Positions 16,110 to 27,339 of a DNA stretch of 64,000 nucleotides are shown in pieces. The notes beneath the pieces are model-generated. The model saw only the letters and a list, made by a program, of their open reading frames with translations. It did not search any database and had not been told where the DNA came from. This stretch comes from Amycolatopsis sp. A133 (GTDB lineage: Bacteria; Actinomycetota; Actinomycetes; Mycobacteriales; Pseudonocardiaceae): the NCBI RefSeq assembly GCF_031082405.1, contig NZ_JAVHJU010000009.1, positions 267,348 to 331,347 on the forward strand, written 5' to 3'. The number at the start of each line of letters is the position of its first letter. The stretch's first letter is position 1. The position numbers were made by a program, and so were the translations under genes.

Positions 16110-17150
16110 TCAGCCGATCAGCTCGCGCAGGTGCGACACCGCCGCCACGCGGGCTTCGCGGCCCGGCTGCAGCGGGTTGACCACCAGCGTCGTCGCGCCC
16201 GCCTCGGCGAAGGCCGCGAGCCGCTCCTTCACGTAGCCCGCCGGGCCGACCAGGGAAATCGCGCGCAGCAGGTCGACCGGGACCGCCGCCGCCGCTTCGT
16301 CCTTCTTGCCGTCGAGGTACAAGTCCTGGATCAGCTTCGCCTCGGCCTCGTAGCCGTAGCGGCGGGCGAGGTCGTTGTAGAAGTTCTTGCCCCGGGCACC
16401 CATCCCGCCGATGTACAGGGCCAGGACCGGCCGCAGGTGGTCGAGCAGCGGCTCGACGTCGTCGCCGATGGCCAGGGCCACCGTGACGAACGTGTCCAGC
16501 TCGCCCAGCGCCGCGTCGCGCTTGGCCTTGCCCTCGGCCAGGGACGCGCCCCAGACGTCGGCGGCCTTCTCCGGGTGGAAGAAGATCGGCTGCCAGCCCT
16601 CGGCTATCTCCGCCGTCAGCGCGACGTTCTTCGGCCCGATCGAGGCCAGGAGCACCGGGATCCGCTCCCGCACCGGGTGGTTGATCAGCTTGAGCGGCTT
16701 GCCGAGGCCGGTGCCCTGCTCCGGCGGCAGCGGGATCGTGTAGTGCTTGCCCTCGTGCACCACGCGCTCGCGGCGCCACACCTGGCGGCAGACCTCGACG
16801 ATCTCGCGGGTGCGGCCGAGCGGCGCGTCGTACTTCACGCCGTGGAACCCCTCGATGACCTGCGGACCGGACGCCCCGAGCCCGAGGATGAACCGCCCGT
16901 CGGAGACGAAGTCGAGGCCGGCCGCGGTCATCGCGGTCAGCGTCGGCGTGCGGGTGTAGATCTGGAAGATGCCGGACGCCAGCTGGACGCGCTCGGTCTT
17001 CGCCGCGAGGTAGCCGAGCTGGCTGACCGCGTCGAACGAGTACGCCTCGGGCACGAAGACGACGTCGAGGCCGGCCTTCTCCAGTTCGACGACGTCGGCG
17101 ACGCTCTCGGCGAAGCCTCCGGCGTAGCTGATTCCGGTTCCGATCCTCAT
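16110..17150 (-). CDS. LLM-class F420-dependent oxidoreductase, Rv3520c-like
   Basis: A 346-residue luciferase-like TIM barrel. N-terminus MRIGTGISYAGGF, the segment FILGLGASGPQVIEGFHGVKYD and the late GGMGARGKNFYNDLARRYGY are typical of the Rv3520c-like subgroup associated with sterol or lipid metabolism in mycobacteria. The deazaflavin F420 is the expected cofactor, the substrate unknown. GGGAGGACG precedes the ATG. A 14-base KstR2-like palindrome 19 bases upstream supports a link to cholesterol ring catabolism. Downstream on the same strand there is only the repeat region. Confidence 0.88.
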   Translation of the reverse strand: MRIGTGISYAGGFAESVADVVELEKAGLDVVFVPEAYSFDAVSQLGYLAAKTERVQLASGIFQIYTRTPTLTAMTAAGLDFVSDGRFILGLGASGPQVIEGFHGVKYDAPLGRTREIVEVCRQVWRRERVVHEGKHYTIPLPPEQGTGLGKPLKLINHPVRERIPVLLASIGPKNVALTAEIAEGWQPIFFHPEKAADVWGASLAEGKAKRDAALGELDTFVTVALAIGDDVEPLLDHLRPVLALYIGGMGARGKNFYNDLARRYGYEAEAKLIQDLYLDGKKDEAAAAVPVDLLRAISLVGPAGYVKERLAAFAEAGATTLVVNPLQPGREARVAAVSHLRELIG

Positions 17151-17168
17151 GGGCGTCCTCCCGTGATG

Positions 17169-17182
17169 AGCAAGCGCTTAGT
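17169..17182. promoter_or_regulatory. KstR2-like operator
   Basis: AGCAAGCGCTTAGT matches the published KstR2 operator AnCAAGnnCTTGnT at nine of ten defined positions. It is 19 bases upstream of the oxidoreductase ATG, a repressor position. KstR2 controls catabolism of the cholesterol C and D rings in mycobacteria and rhodococci. No kstR2 gene is in this window. Confidence 0.5.
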
Positions 17183-17244
17183 CGCCCGTCATTATGCGGG
17201 AAACCCGGCGCCGACCGGTGTGCGCACCGCCACTTCCACCCGGT

Positions 17245-18450
<1,206 letters not shown>

Positions 18451-18629
18451 GTTCACTCCTCGTCCCGGGCGGCCCGCGCCGCCGAGTGGTCGGCCACGAC
18501 GGTCACGCCCCGCCTCCGGCAGCCCGGTCGGCCGCCGCCATCACTTTCCGCTTCCGGCGGTCCGCGCCGCCGGACGGGTCAGCCACCCACGATCACTGCC
18601 CGTCCCCGCGGGAGCCCGGCCGGCCGCGG

Positions 18630-21600
18630 TCACTTGCCCTCTCCTGCACGCGCCGCCACCCAGTCGGCCACCACGTCCGCCAGAACCGGCAGGGGCAGGG
18701 TTCCGCTGCCCAGGACCGTGTCGTGGAACTCGCGGATGTCGAACCCCTCGCCCAGCTCGCGCTCGGCCTCGGCCCGCAGCCGCTCGATCTCCAGGCGGCC
18801 CACCATGTAGCTGAGCGCCTGGCCCGGGTGGCCCGCGTACCGGTCGATCTCCGCCTCGATCTCGATCTGAGCCATCGGCGTGTTCTCCCGCAGGTAGCCG
18901 ACCGCCCGTTGCCGGCTCCAGCCCAGCGCGTGCAGGCCCGTGTCGACCACCAGCCGTGCCGCTCGCATCGAATCCTGCGTCAGCAGGCCCAGGCGCGCCG
19001 TGTTGTCCGAATACAGCCCCATCTCGTCGGCGAGGCGCTCGGCGTACAGGCCCCAGCCCTCCGCGTACGCGTTGAACATGCCGATCCGGCGCAGCAGCGG
19101 CACCCCCGTCAGCTGCTGGGCCAGCGCCAGCTGGAAGTGGTGCCCCGGCACCGCTTCGTGGAACGCCACGGCCTCGCCCAGGGTCCGCTGCCGCTGGTCC
19201 GCCTCGTGCGTGTTGGCGTAGTACGTGCCCGGCCGCGAACCGTCGAGCGACGGCTCGATGTAATAGGCGATCGACCCGCTTTCGGCCTCCGCGTCGGGCA
19301 CCGGCGCCACCTGGCACCGCTGCTCCGGGACGCGCGAGAACCATCGGGGCGCCACGGCTTCCGCTCGCGTGATCGTCGCGCGGGCGGCTTCCAGCAGTTC
19401 GTCGCCGTCGCGCCAGCGCAGGGCCGGGTCCGTCCGGATGCGCTCGAAGATCTCCGCGAGGTCGGTCGTGCCGAACACCTCGGCGCCCAGCTCGCGGTAC
19501 TCCCCCGCCAGCCGCTCGATGATGGCCAGACCCGTGTCGTGCAGGTCCTGCGCCGTGCGCTCGGTCGTCGTCTCGGCGCGGATCAGGGCCGCGTACCGCT
19601 CCGGCCCGCCCGGCAGGTCGCCGATCCCCGGCGACGTCTCGGGCCGGGCCACGGGGACGACCTCGTCGGCCAGGAAGTCGCGGTACCGCGCGTACGCCGG
19701 GTAGACCACTTCGGCCAGCAACCGGTCGCGCTCGGCCTCCAGCCCGTGGACCGGCACCTTCAGCGGGTCGTTCTCCGGGGCGGCGAGGTACCGCTCGACG
19801 TAGCCGACGCCGATGCGCGCCAGGAACTCCGGCGGCGTCAGGCCTTCCGCGAGCGCGGCCCGTTGCCGCTCGATGACCTGGTCCAGGTACGTGCCGACGG
19901 CGGCCAGCCTGCTCAGGTAGCCGCGGGCTTTGGCCTCGTCGTCGAGGATCGTCTGCGGCAGCTCCATCAGCAGTTCGAGGGCCGGCGCGGCCAGCCCGTC
20001 GCTCACCGCGATGTCGGCCCGGCCGGAGTCCAGCAGGTCGATCTGGGTGCGGGCCTGCCAGATCACGACGTCGCGGGTGAGGCGGTCGCCCTGCGGCAAC
20101 GCCGCCGTGTCGAGCGCCTCGGCCCGGGCGATGATCCCGGCGAGCCCGGCGCGGAACCGGGCGGCCGCTGCGGCGCTCTGGTCTGCGAGCTTGTCGTGCG
20201 TGCCCGGCAGGCCGTACAGGGACGGCAACAGCGGCTGCGCCTCGAACATCAGCTCCAGGCACTCGTCGGCGAGCTTGTCGGGCGTGTCACGGCGCTGCGC
20301 CACCCAGTCGGCGACGACGCCGGACAGCACCGGCAGCGGCAAGGTTCCGCTGCCCAGCACGACGTCGTGGAATTCCCGGATGTCGAACGCCTCGCCGAGG
20401 GCTTGCTCGGCCTCGGCGCGCAGCCGCTCGATCTCCAGCCGCCCGACCATGTAGCCGAGCGCCTGGGCCGGGTCGCCGGCGTACCGGTCGATCTCCGCCT
20501 CGATCTCCAGCCGCGCCATCGGCGTGTGCTCGGCGAGGTAGTCGACCGCCTGCTGCCGGCTCCACCCGAGCGCGTGCAGGCCCGTGTCGACGACCAGCCG
20601 CCCCGCCCGCATCGAGTCCTGGGTCAGCATGCCCAGCCGCGACAGGTCGTCGGAGTACAGGCCCATCTCGTCGGCCAGCCGCTCGGCGTAGAGCCCCCAG
20701 CCCTCCCCGTAGGCGTTGACGTGCGCGATCCGGCGCAGCAGCGGCAGGCCGTCGAGGCCCTGCGCGAGGCACAGCTGGAAGTGGTGCCCCGGCACGGCTT
20801 CGTGGAACGCGATGGCCTCACTGGCGAACCGCGGCCGCTTGTCCGCTTCATGGGTGTTCGCGTAGTAGACGCCCGGACGCGTGCCGTCGAGCGACGGCCG
20901 CAGGTAGTACGCGATCGTGCCGCTGGTGGCCTCGGCCGCCGGCACCGGCGCGACCTGGCACTTCTGCTCCGGCACCCGCGAGAACCACTGCGCGGCCACG
21001 GTTTCCGCACGGGCGATGGCGGCCCGGGCCCCGGCCAGCAGCTCCTCGCCGTCGCGCCAGCGCAGCGCCGGATCGGTCCGGAGCCGGTCGAAGATCTCGC
21101 CGAGGTCGGTGGTGCCGAACAGCTTCCCGCCCAGCTCGCGGTACTCCCCGGCCAGCTTTTCGATCAGCGCCAGCCCGGTCTCGTGCAGCTCCTGCGCCGT
21201 GCGCTCGGTGGTCGTTTCGACGCGGATCAGCGCGGCGTACCGCTCCGCTCCGCCCGGCAGGGCACCGATGCCGGGCGACGTCTCGGGCCGGGCCACCGGC
21301 AGGACCTCGTCGGCCAGGAACGCGCGATAACGCCCATACGCGGGCCGGACGACCTCGGCGAGCAGGCGGTCGCGTTCGGCCTCGAAGCCGTCGAGCGCAT
21401 ACGGCGGTGTCACCCGCAGCGGATCGCTCCCGGGCGCGCCCAGGTAGCGGTCGACGTAGTCGATGCCGATGCGCACCAGGAAGTCCGGCGGCACCAGGCC
21501 GTCACGCACCGCCGCCCGCTGCCGGCCGATCAGCGCGTCGAGGTAACCGCCGATGCCGGCGAGCCGGCTCAGGTAACCGCGGACCTTCGGCTCGTCGTCC

Positions 21601-24600
21601 AGCACCGTCTGCGGCAGGTAGAGCAGCACCTGCAGCGCGGGCGCACCGAGCCCGTCGCTGACCGAGATGTCGGCGCGGCGCGAGTCGATCTCGTCGATGG
21701 CGGACTTCGCTTGGGAGAGCACGACTTCGCGGGTGACCCGCTCGTCGGCCGGCAAGCCGGTGGGGTCGAGCGCCTCGGCCCGCGCGGCGATCGCGACGTA
21801 GCCCGCGCGGAGCCGGGCTTCGGTCTCCGCACCCGGATCGGGCAGCCGGTCGTGGTCGCCGGGCAGGCCGAACACCGAGGGGTACAGCGGCTGCCGTTCG
21901 AAGTCCAGCGCGACCAGCTCGTCGGCCAGGCTGCGGGGCGTGTCCCGCTGCGCCGCCACCCAGTCGGTGACCACCTTCGCCAGCGCGGACAGCGGCAGCA
22001 TGCCGTGGCCGAGCACGACTTCGTGGAACCCGCGGATGTCGAACCGCTCGCCCAGCGCCTGTTCGGCTTCGGCCCGCAGCCGCTGGATCTCCAGCCGCCC
22101 GACCATGTACCCGAGCGCCTGGCCCGGCCAGCCGACGTACCGGTCGATCTCCGCCTCGATCTCCAGCCGCGCCATCGGCGTGTTTTCGACCAGGAAGTCG
22201 ATCGCCTGCTGCCGGCTCCACCCCAGCGCGTGCAGGCCGGTGTCGACGACCAGCCGGCCGGCCCGCATCGAGTCCTGCGTGAGCATGCCCAGCCGCGACA
22301 CGTCGTCGGAGTACAGGCCCATCTCGTCCGCGAGCCGCTCGGCGTAGAGGCCCCAGCCTTCGGCGTAGGCGTTGAACATGCCGATCCGCCGCAGCAGCGG
22401 CAGGTCCCGCAGTTCCTGCGCCAGGCTGAGCTGGAAGTGGTGCCCCGGCACGGCTTCGTGGAAGGCGATCGCCTCGCTGGTGAACCGCGGGCGCTTGTCC
22501 GCTTCGTGGGTGTTCGCGTAGTACGTGCCCGGGCGCGTCCCGTCGAGCGACGGCTGGAGGTAGTACGCGATCGTGCCGCTCGCCGCGTCGGCCTCGGGCA
22601 CCGGCGCGACCTCGCACTTTTCGGCGGGGATCCGCGAGAACCACCGCGGCGCCACGGCTTCGGCGCGGGCGATGGCGTCCCGGGCCGCGGACAGCAGTTC
22701 TTCCCCGTCCCGCCAGCGCAGGGCCGGATCGGTGCGCAGGCGCTCGAAGATCTCGGCGAGCTCGGTGGTGCCGAACACCTTCGCGCCCAGCTCGCGGTAT
22801 TCCGCGGCGAGCTTCCCGATCAGCGCCAGCCCCGTGTCGTGCAGCTCTTGCGCCGTGCGCTCGGTGGTCGTCTCGGCGCGGATCAGCGCGGCGTACCGCT
22901 CCGCTCCGCCGGGCACGTGGGAGATGCCCGGGGCGGTGTCGGGCCGCCCCGCCGGCTCGACCTCCGTGCGGAGGAAGTCCCGGTACCGCGCGTACGCCGG
23001 GTGGACCACCTCGGCGAGCAGCCGGTCGCGCTCGGCCTCGAAGCCCTCGACGGCCGCCGTCGTGCCCACCTTCAGCGGGTCGGTGCCCGGCGCGGCGAGG
23101 TAGCGGCCGATGTACTCGACGCCGACGCGGGCCAGGTACGCCGGCGGCACCAGCCCGTCGGCCAGGCTTTCGCGCTGCCGCTCGGTCAGCTCGGCGAGGA
23201 ACGGCTCGATCGCGCCGAGCCGCGCCAGGTAACCGCGCGCCTTCTTCTCGTCGTCCAGCTGGTAGTACGGCAGGTACATCAGCAGCCCGAGGGCGGGCGA
23301 GGTGAGCCCGTCGCTGACCGCGAGGTCGGCGGTCCGCGCCCCGAGCCGGTCGGCCTCGACCTCGGCGGAGGCGATCACGACCTCGCGCGTCACGGCTTCT
23401 TCCGGCGTCAGGTCGTCCGTGGCCAGTGCCCGTGCGCGGGCGGCGATGCCGGTGTAGGCGGCCCGGTAGCGCTCCTGGGCTTCCCGGGTCTGGTCGGCGA
23501 GCCGGTCGTGCTCGCCGGGCAGGCCGAGGACCGACGGGTGCAGCGGCTCCTGCTCGAACGACAGCTCGACGAGCTCGCTCGCCAGGCCGTCGACGGTGTC
23601 GCCGAACCCGGCCACCCAGTCGTCGACGACCGTGGCCAGCACCGAGAGCGGCAATGCCCCACCGGCCAGCACGAGGTCGTGGAACGCGCGGCGGTCGAAC
23701 CGGGAGCCGAGCCGCTGCTCGGCGCGGGCGCGGATCCGCTGGATCTCCAGCCGCCCCACCATGTACGCCAGCGCCTGGCCCGGCCACGCGATGTAGCGGT
23801 CGACCTCGGACTCGATCTCGGCGCGCGCCTCCGGCGTGTGCTCCAAGAGGTAGTCCACGGCCTGCTGACGGCTCCAGCCCAGCGCGTGCAGCCCCGTGTC
23901 GACGACCAGCCGGCCCGCCCGCAGCGAGTCGCCGGTCAGCAGGCCGAGCCGGGCGATGTCGTCGGAGTACAGACCCATCTCGTCGGCAAGGCGCTCGCTG
24001 TAGAGCCCCCAGCCCTCGATGTAGGCGGTGAACATGCCGATGCGGCGCAGCAGCGGCAGCTCGGTGAGCCCTTGGGCGATGCTGAGCTGGAAGTGGTGGC
24101 CCGGCACGGCTTCGTGGAACGCGGTCGTTTCGGCCATGTGCCGGAACCGCTCGGTGGCTTCGTAAGTGTTCGCGAAGTAGATCCCCGGCCGGGAGCCGTC
24201 GACGGCCGGGCGCAGGTAGTACGCCGCGGGCGCGCCGGGCGCGACCTCCGCCGGCACCGCTTCGACCGTGCACTGCTGCTCCGGGATCCGGCCGAACCAC
24301 TTCGGGGCTTCCGCCGCCGCGCGGGCGACGGCCGTGCGGGCGGTGTCCAGCAGGTCGTCCGCACTGCGCCAGCGCAGCGCCGGGTCGGTGCGCAGGCGCT
24401 CGAAGATCTCGGCGAGGTCGTCCGTGCCGAACACCTTCAGCCCCAGCTCGCGGTACTCGACGGCGAGCGCGTCGATGGTCTCGAGGCCGATCCGGTGCAG
24501 TTCCGCCGGGGTGAGCCCGGTGGTCGTGTGCATCCCCGCGAGCCGGGCGTACGTCTCTTCGCCGCCGGGCAGCCACGACACGCCGGGCCGGTCCGCGGGC

Positions 24601-25256
24601 CGCCCGTGCGGCCTCACCTCGGAGACGAGGAACTCGCGGTACTCGGCGAAAGCCGGGCGGACGACGTTGGCGAGCAACTCGTCCCGCCGTCGCTCGAACT
24701 CCTCGTCCGGGGCGGGCTGGCGGCGCAGCGGATCCGCGTCCGGGTCGGCGAGGTAGCGGTCGAGGTGCGCGACCGCGGCATCGACCAGGTGAGCCACCGG
24801 GAGGAGCCCGGCGGCGATGCCCTCGGCGTGCCGCCGCGCGGCCTGACGCAGGTACTCCGGGATCGCGGCCAGCCGGCCGAGCTGGGCTTCGGCGGTCTCT
24901 CCGGCTGTCACCGTCGTCATCGGCAGCGCCATGAGCAGGCCCGCGGCGGGCCCGATGGAGAGGTCGGTGACCGTGAACTCGGCCAGCCGGCTGTCGATCG
25001 CCGCGATCCGGTTCTCGGCCGTGGTGATCAGGACCTCGCGGGTGACGCGGTCCTCGGCCGAGAACCCTCCGGCAGCCAGCGCGCGGGCCCGCTCGAGGAA
25101 CGTCACGAGCCGCGCGCGGAAGGCCTGTTCGGCCTCGGCGGACAGGTCCGCCAGCCCGGGCTCCGCGGGCCGGACGCCGTGCAGCGCGGGCAGCAGCGGA
25201 TCGGCGGCGAACAGCGCTTCGACGAACTCGTCGGCGAGTTCGGTGACCGCGGTCAT
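18630..25256 (-). CDS. Tandem tetramer of DUF885 metallopeptidase-like units (2,208 aa)
   Basis: One uninterrupted frame encodes four full-length DUF885 domains head to tail. Each carries the family motif HEAVPGHHFQL, whose first His falls at residues 381, 933, 1485 and 2033: spacings of 552, 552 and 548. Each also carries an EGWGLYxERLADEMGLY motif with the second presumed metal-binding Glu, plus GLHALGWSRQxAVxY and PGQALxYMVGRLEI. Unit borders fall near residues 553, 1105 and 1657. Usual DUF885 proteins are single units of about 550-600 residues. All four putative active sites look complete. Units 2 and 3 are closest to each other; unit 1 differs most (SIAQGLTEL, IYFANTYEATERF). No signal peptide is seen. 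The family is predicted to be zinc peptidase-like; substrate unknown. The start at 25256 is preceded by GGGGGTCC. Confidence 0.88.
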   Translation of the reverse strand: MTAVTELADEFVEALFAADPLLPALHGVRPAEPGLADLSAEAEQAFRARLVTFLERARALAAGGFSAEDRVTREVLITTAENRIAAIDSRLAEFTVTDLSIGPAAGLLMALPMTTVTAGETAEAQLGRLAAIPEYLRQAARRHAEGIAAGLLPVAHLVDAAVAHLDRYLADPDADPLRRQPAPDEEFERRRDELLANVVRPAFAEYREFLVSEVRPHGRPADRPGVSWLPGGEETYARLAGMHTTTGLTPAELHRIGLETIDALAVEYRELGLKVFGTDDLAEIFERLRTDPALRWRSADDLLDTARTAVARAAAEAPKWFGRIPEQQCTVEAVPAEVAPGAPAAYYLRPAVDGSRPGIYFANTYEATERFRHMAETTAFHEAVPGHHFQLSIAQGLTELPLLRRIGMFTAYIEGWGLYSERLADEMGLYSDDIARLGLLTGDSLRAGRLVVDTGLHALGWSRQQAVDYLLEHTPEARAEIESEVDRYIAWPGQALAYMVGRLEIQRIRARAEQRLGSRFDRRAFHDLVLAGGALPLSVLATVVDDWVAGFGDTVDGLASELVELSFEQEPLHPSVLGLPGEHDRLADQTREAQERYRAAYTGIAARARALATDDLTPEEAVTREVVIASAEVEADRLGARTADLAVSDGLTSPALGLLMYLPYYQLDDEKKARGYLARLGAIEPFLAELTERQRESLADGLVPPAYLARVGVEYIGRYLAAPGTDPLKVGTTAAVEGFEAERDRLLAEVVHPAYARYRDFLRTEVEPAGRPDTAPGISHVPGGAERYAALIRAETTTERTAQELHDTGLALIGKLAAEYRELGAKVFGTTELAEIFERLRTDPALRWRDGEELLSAARDAIARAEAVAPRWFSRIPAEKCEVAPVPEADAASGTIAYYLQPSLDGTRPGTYYANTHEADKRPRFTSEAIAFHEAVPGHHFQLSLAQELRDLPLLRRIGMFNAYAEGWGLYAERLADEMGLYSDDVSRLGMLTQDSMRAGRLVVDTGLHALGWSRQQAIDFLVENTPMARLEIEAEIDRYVGWPGQALGYMVGRLEIQRLRAEAEQALGERFDIRGFHEVVLGHGMLPLSALAKVVTDWVAAQRDTPRSLADELVALDFERQPLYPSVFGLPGDHDRLPDPGAETEARLRAGYVAIAARAEALDPTGLPADERVTREVVLSQAKSAIDEIDSRRADISVSDGLGAPALQVLLYLPQTVLDDEPKVRGYLSRLAGIGGYLDALIGRQRAAVRDGLVPPDFLVRIGIDYVDRYLGAPGSDPLRVTPPYALDGFEAERDRLLAEVVRPAYGRYRAFLADEVLPVARPETSPGIGALPGGAERYAALIRVETTTERTAQELHETGLALIEKLAGEYRELGGKLFGTTDLGEIFDRLRTDPALRWRDGEELLAGARAAIARAETVAAQWFSRVPEQKCQVAPVPAAEATSGTIAYYLRPSLDGTRPGVYYANTHEADKRPRFASEAIAFHEAVPGHHFQLCLAQGLDGLPLLRRIAHVNAYGEGWGLYAERLADEMGLYSDDLSRLGMLTQDSMRAGRLVVDTGLHALGWSRQQAVDYLAEHTPMARLEIEAEIDRYAGDPAQALGYMVGRLEIERLRAEAEQALGEAFDIREFHDVVLGSGTLPLPVLSGVVADWVAQRRDTPDKLADECLELMFEAQPLLPSLYGLPGTHDKLADQSAAAAARFRAGLAGIIARAEALDTAALPQGDRLTRDVVIWQARTQIDLLDSGRADIAVSDGLAAPALELLMELPQTILDDEAKARGYLSRLAAVGTYLDQVIERQRAALAEGLTPPEFLARIGVGYVERYLAAPENDPLKVPVHGLEAERDRLLAEVVYPAYARYRDFLADEVVPVARPETSPGIGDLPGGPERYAALIRAETTTERTAQDLHDTGLAIIERLAGEYRELGAEVFGTTDLAEIFERIRTDPALRWRDGDELLEAARATITRAEAVAPRWFSRVPEQRCQVAPVPDAEAESGSIAYYIEPSLDGSRPGTYYANTHEADQRQRTLGEAVAFHEAVPGHHFQLALAQQLTGVPLLRRIGMFNAYAEGWGLYAERLADEMGLYSDNTARLGLLTQDSMRAARLVVDTGLHALGWSRQRAVGYLRENTPMAQIEIEAEIDRYAGHPGQALSYMVGRLEIERLRAEAERELGEGFDIREFHDTVLGSGTLPLPVLADVVADWVAARAGEGK

Positions 25257-25377
25257 GGCAGGACCCCCAGCTTCGGCTGATGTGCTTCCCGGCCGACCCT
25301 AACGGAGATCACCGACAGAAACGGCGGACCGTTCGCCGGGGGCGGACGGCCTTCGGCGCCGCGGATCGGCGAAGCGG

Positions 25378-25383
25378 TAGCGT
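25378..25383 (+). promoter_or_regulatory. -10 element for a leaderless transcript
   Basis: TAGCGT at 25378-25383 is seven bases before the GTG at 25391, with no Shine-Dalgarno sequence between. A leaderless start is likely. Confidence 0.45.
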
Positions 25384-25390
25384 TCCCCAG

Positions 25391-26413
25391 GTGGCCGTGA
25401 CCGATCCCGTGGATACCCGTCTGCTCGCCGCGCTCGCCGAACTCGGCAAGGCGGCCGTGCACGAGCTGGCGGCGAAGGTCGGCATGGATCCCCGCGAGGT
25501 CGCCTACCGGCTGGTCGCCCTCTCCGGCAGCGGGCTCCCCCTGCTCGTCGGCGTCGAAAGCGACCCGAACGGCCTGCGCGCGGCCATCGCCGGCGCACCG
25601 CCTTCGTGGGCGAACCGGCCGCCGCAGCAGCAGTTCCCGCCACCGTCCCAGCCGGTGCCGCAGCAGCCCGCCCCGCCGATGCCCCCGCCGGTCCAGGGCA
25701 CCCCTTCGGGCCCGTACAACGTGCAAGGCGCGCCTTCCGGGCCGTACAACGTCCAGGGCGCGCCTTCGGGGCCGTACAACGTTCACGGCACGCCGTCCGG
25801 ACCGCACCAAGTCCAAGGCACGCCGTCGGGGCGATACCCGGGCCCGCCGCCCCAGCAGCCGCCGCGCCCGCCCCGGCCGTTCACCCCGCCGCCGGTGCCC
25901 CTCGACCCGGCCGTGAGCACGTGGGGCGTGCCGCAGACGGCGTCCTGGGCCCGCGGTGACGAGCCCGCTCGCCCGAGCGCGCCGGCCGCGGGCAAGCGCG
26001 GCCGCCTCGGCGAGGTCATGGAGACCCAGGGCCTGGAGGGCGAGCAGCTGTCGGTGCAGCTGCTCGAGGTGCAGGACCCGGCGGACTACCTGTTCAGCGC
26101 GGCCGGGTACCGCCTGGAGGACGGCGAACGCGCGGTGGTCGTGCACACCGAGATCACCAACCGCGGGTCGATCCCGTTCGCGTCGCTGCCGGACAACTAC
26201 CTCGAGCTGCTCGCCGCCGACGGCACGCCGATCGGCAAGGCGCCGGTGTCGCTGACCTCCCGGCCCCCGCACAAGATCGGCGTCGACCCGGGCGAGACCC
26301 TGGGCGGCCACACGGTGTACGTCCTCCCGGACGCCACGCGCGTGGTCTCGGTGCGCTGGAGCCCGCGGCCGGAGCCCGACGAGCGCACGATCACCTGGTC
26401 GATCGAGGACTAG
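25391..26413 (+). CDS. HTH / Pro-rich repeat / Ig-like (DUF4352-like) protein
   Basis: A 340-residue protein of three parts. Residues 1-60 look like an Lrp/AsnC-style winged helix ([31 protein letters not shown]). Residues 65-200 are Pro/Gln-rich and include a ten-residue repeat of the form [10 protein letters not shown], in four to five copies, with a 30-base DNA period around 25695-25845. Residues 215-340 form a beta-sandwich like DUF4352 ([31 protein letters not shown]). No membrane segment or signal peptide is present, so the Ig-like domain would be cytoplasmic, which is unusual for that fold. Function unknown. GTG at 25391 fits the upstream -10 element. Confidence 0.75.
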   Translation: MAVTDPVDTRLLAALAELGKAAVHELAAKVGMDPREVAYRLVALSGSGLPLLVGVESDPNGLRAAIAGAPPSWANRPPQQQFPPPSQPVPQQPAPPMPPPVQGTPSGPYNVQGAPSGPYNVQGAPSGPYNVHGTPSGPHQVQGTPSGRYPGPPPQQPPRPPRPFTPPPVPLDPAVSTWGVPQTASWARGDEPARPSAPAAGKRGRLGEVMETQGLEGEQLSVQLLEVQDPADYLFSAAGYRLEDGERAVVVHTEITNRGSIPFASLPDNYLELLAADGTPIGKAPVSLTSRPPHKIGVDPGETLGGHTVYVLPDATRVVSVRWSPRPEPDERTITWSIED

Positions 26414-27339
26414 TAGCTTTCGTCGCGCAGGGTTTCCAGCGCCTTCGCCAGGTCGTCCGGGTACTCGGATTCGAACTCGACCCACCGGCCGTCCGCCGGG
26501 TGCGCGAACCCCAGGGTCTTCGCGTGCAGCCACTGCCGGCTGAGCCCGAGGTGGCGGGCCAGCACCGGGTCGGCGCCGTAGGTCAGGTCGCCGACGCAGG
26601 GGTGCCGCAACGCCGAGAAGTGGACGCGGATCTGGTGCGTCCGCCCGGTTTCGAGCTTGATGTGCGCGAGCGAGGCCGCGCGGAACGCCTCGACCACTTC
26701 GTAGTGCGTCACGCTCGGGCGGCCGCCCTGGACCACCGCGAACTTGTAGTCGTGGCGCGGGTGGCGGTCGATGGGGGCGTCGATCGTGCCGCGCATCGGG
26801 TCCGGGTGACCCTGGACGATCGCGTGGTAGCCCTTGTCGACCGTGCGTTCCTTGAACGCGCGCTTCAGCACGGTGTACGCGTGCTCGCTCTTGGCCACCA
26901 CCATCACACCGGTGGTGCCCGCGTCGAGCCGGTGGACCACGCCCTGGCGCTCGGCCGCTCCCGACGTCGCGATGCGCAGGCCGGCCGCGGCGAGCCCGCC
27001 GACAACGGTCGGGCCGGTCCAGCCCGGGCTCGGGTGCACGGCGACGCCGACCGGCTTCGAGATCACCACGATGTCGTCGTCGTCGTGCAGGACCTTCATG
27101 CCCTCGACCGGCTCGGCGACGACCTGCACCGGGTTCGACGGCTCCGGCAGCGTGATCTCCAGGAGGCCGCCCCCGGAAAGCCGGTCGGACTTGCCGGCGG
27201 GACGGCCGTCGAGCAGCACGTCCCCGGATTCGGCGAGCTCGGCGACGACCGTGCGGGACAGCCCGAGCAGCTTGGCCAGGCCGGCGTCGACCCGCATCCC
27301 GTCGAGTCCGTCGGGCACCGGGAGCATCCGTGACGTCAC
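26410..27339 (-). CDS. rluD: RluA-family 23S rRNA pseudouridine synthase
   Basis: A 309-residue enzyme. Residues about 10-75 form an S4 RNA-binding domain ([34 protein letters not shown]). The catalytic domain has [16 protein letters not shown] with nucleophile D139, [24 protein letters not shown], and [14 protein letters not shown]. It isomerises uridines in large-subunit rRNA, probably in the helix 69 region as RluD does. The GTG start overlaps the lspA stop (GTGA). The lspA-rluD pair is conserved downstream of ileS in Streptomyces. Confidence 0.9.
   Translation of the reverse strand: MTSRMLPVPDGLDGMRVDAGLAKLLGLSRTVVAELAESGDVLLDGRPAGKSDRLSGGGLLEITLPEPSNPVQVVAEPVEGMKVLHDDDDIVVISKPVGVAVHPSPGWTGPTVVGGLAAAGLRIATSGAAERQGVVHRLDAGTTGVMVVAKSEHAYTVLKRAFKERTVDKGYHAIVQGHPDPMRGTIDAPIDRHPRHDYKFAVVQGGRPSVTHYEVVEAFRAASLAHIKLETGRTHQIRVHFSALRHPCVGDLTYGADPVLARHLGLSRQWLHAKTLGFAHPADGRWVEFESEYPDDLAKALETLRDESY

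Noticed and set aside
18451..18629. Decayed copies of the DUF885 C-terminus between fahA and the tetramer
   Set aside because: Short stretches such as GCGCCGCC and GTCGGCCAC recur, but similarity is too short and GC-driven to call a pseudogene.
18486..25280. A 2,264-codon open frame on the plus strand opposite the DUF885 tetramer
   Set aside because: It is the mirror of the real gene: Gly/Arg/Gln/His-rich translation with no domains, kept open by the GC bias of the other strand.
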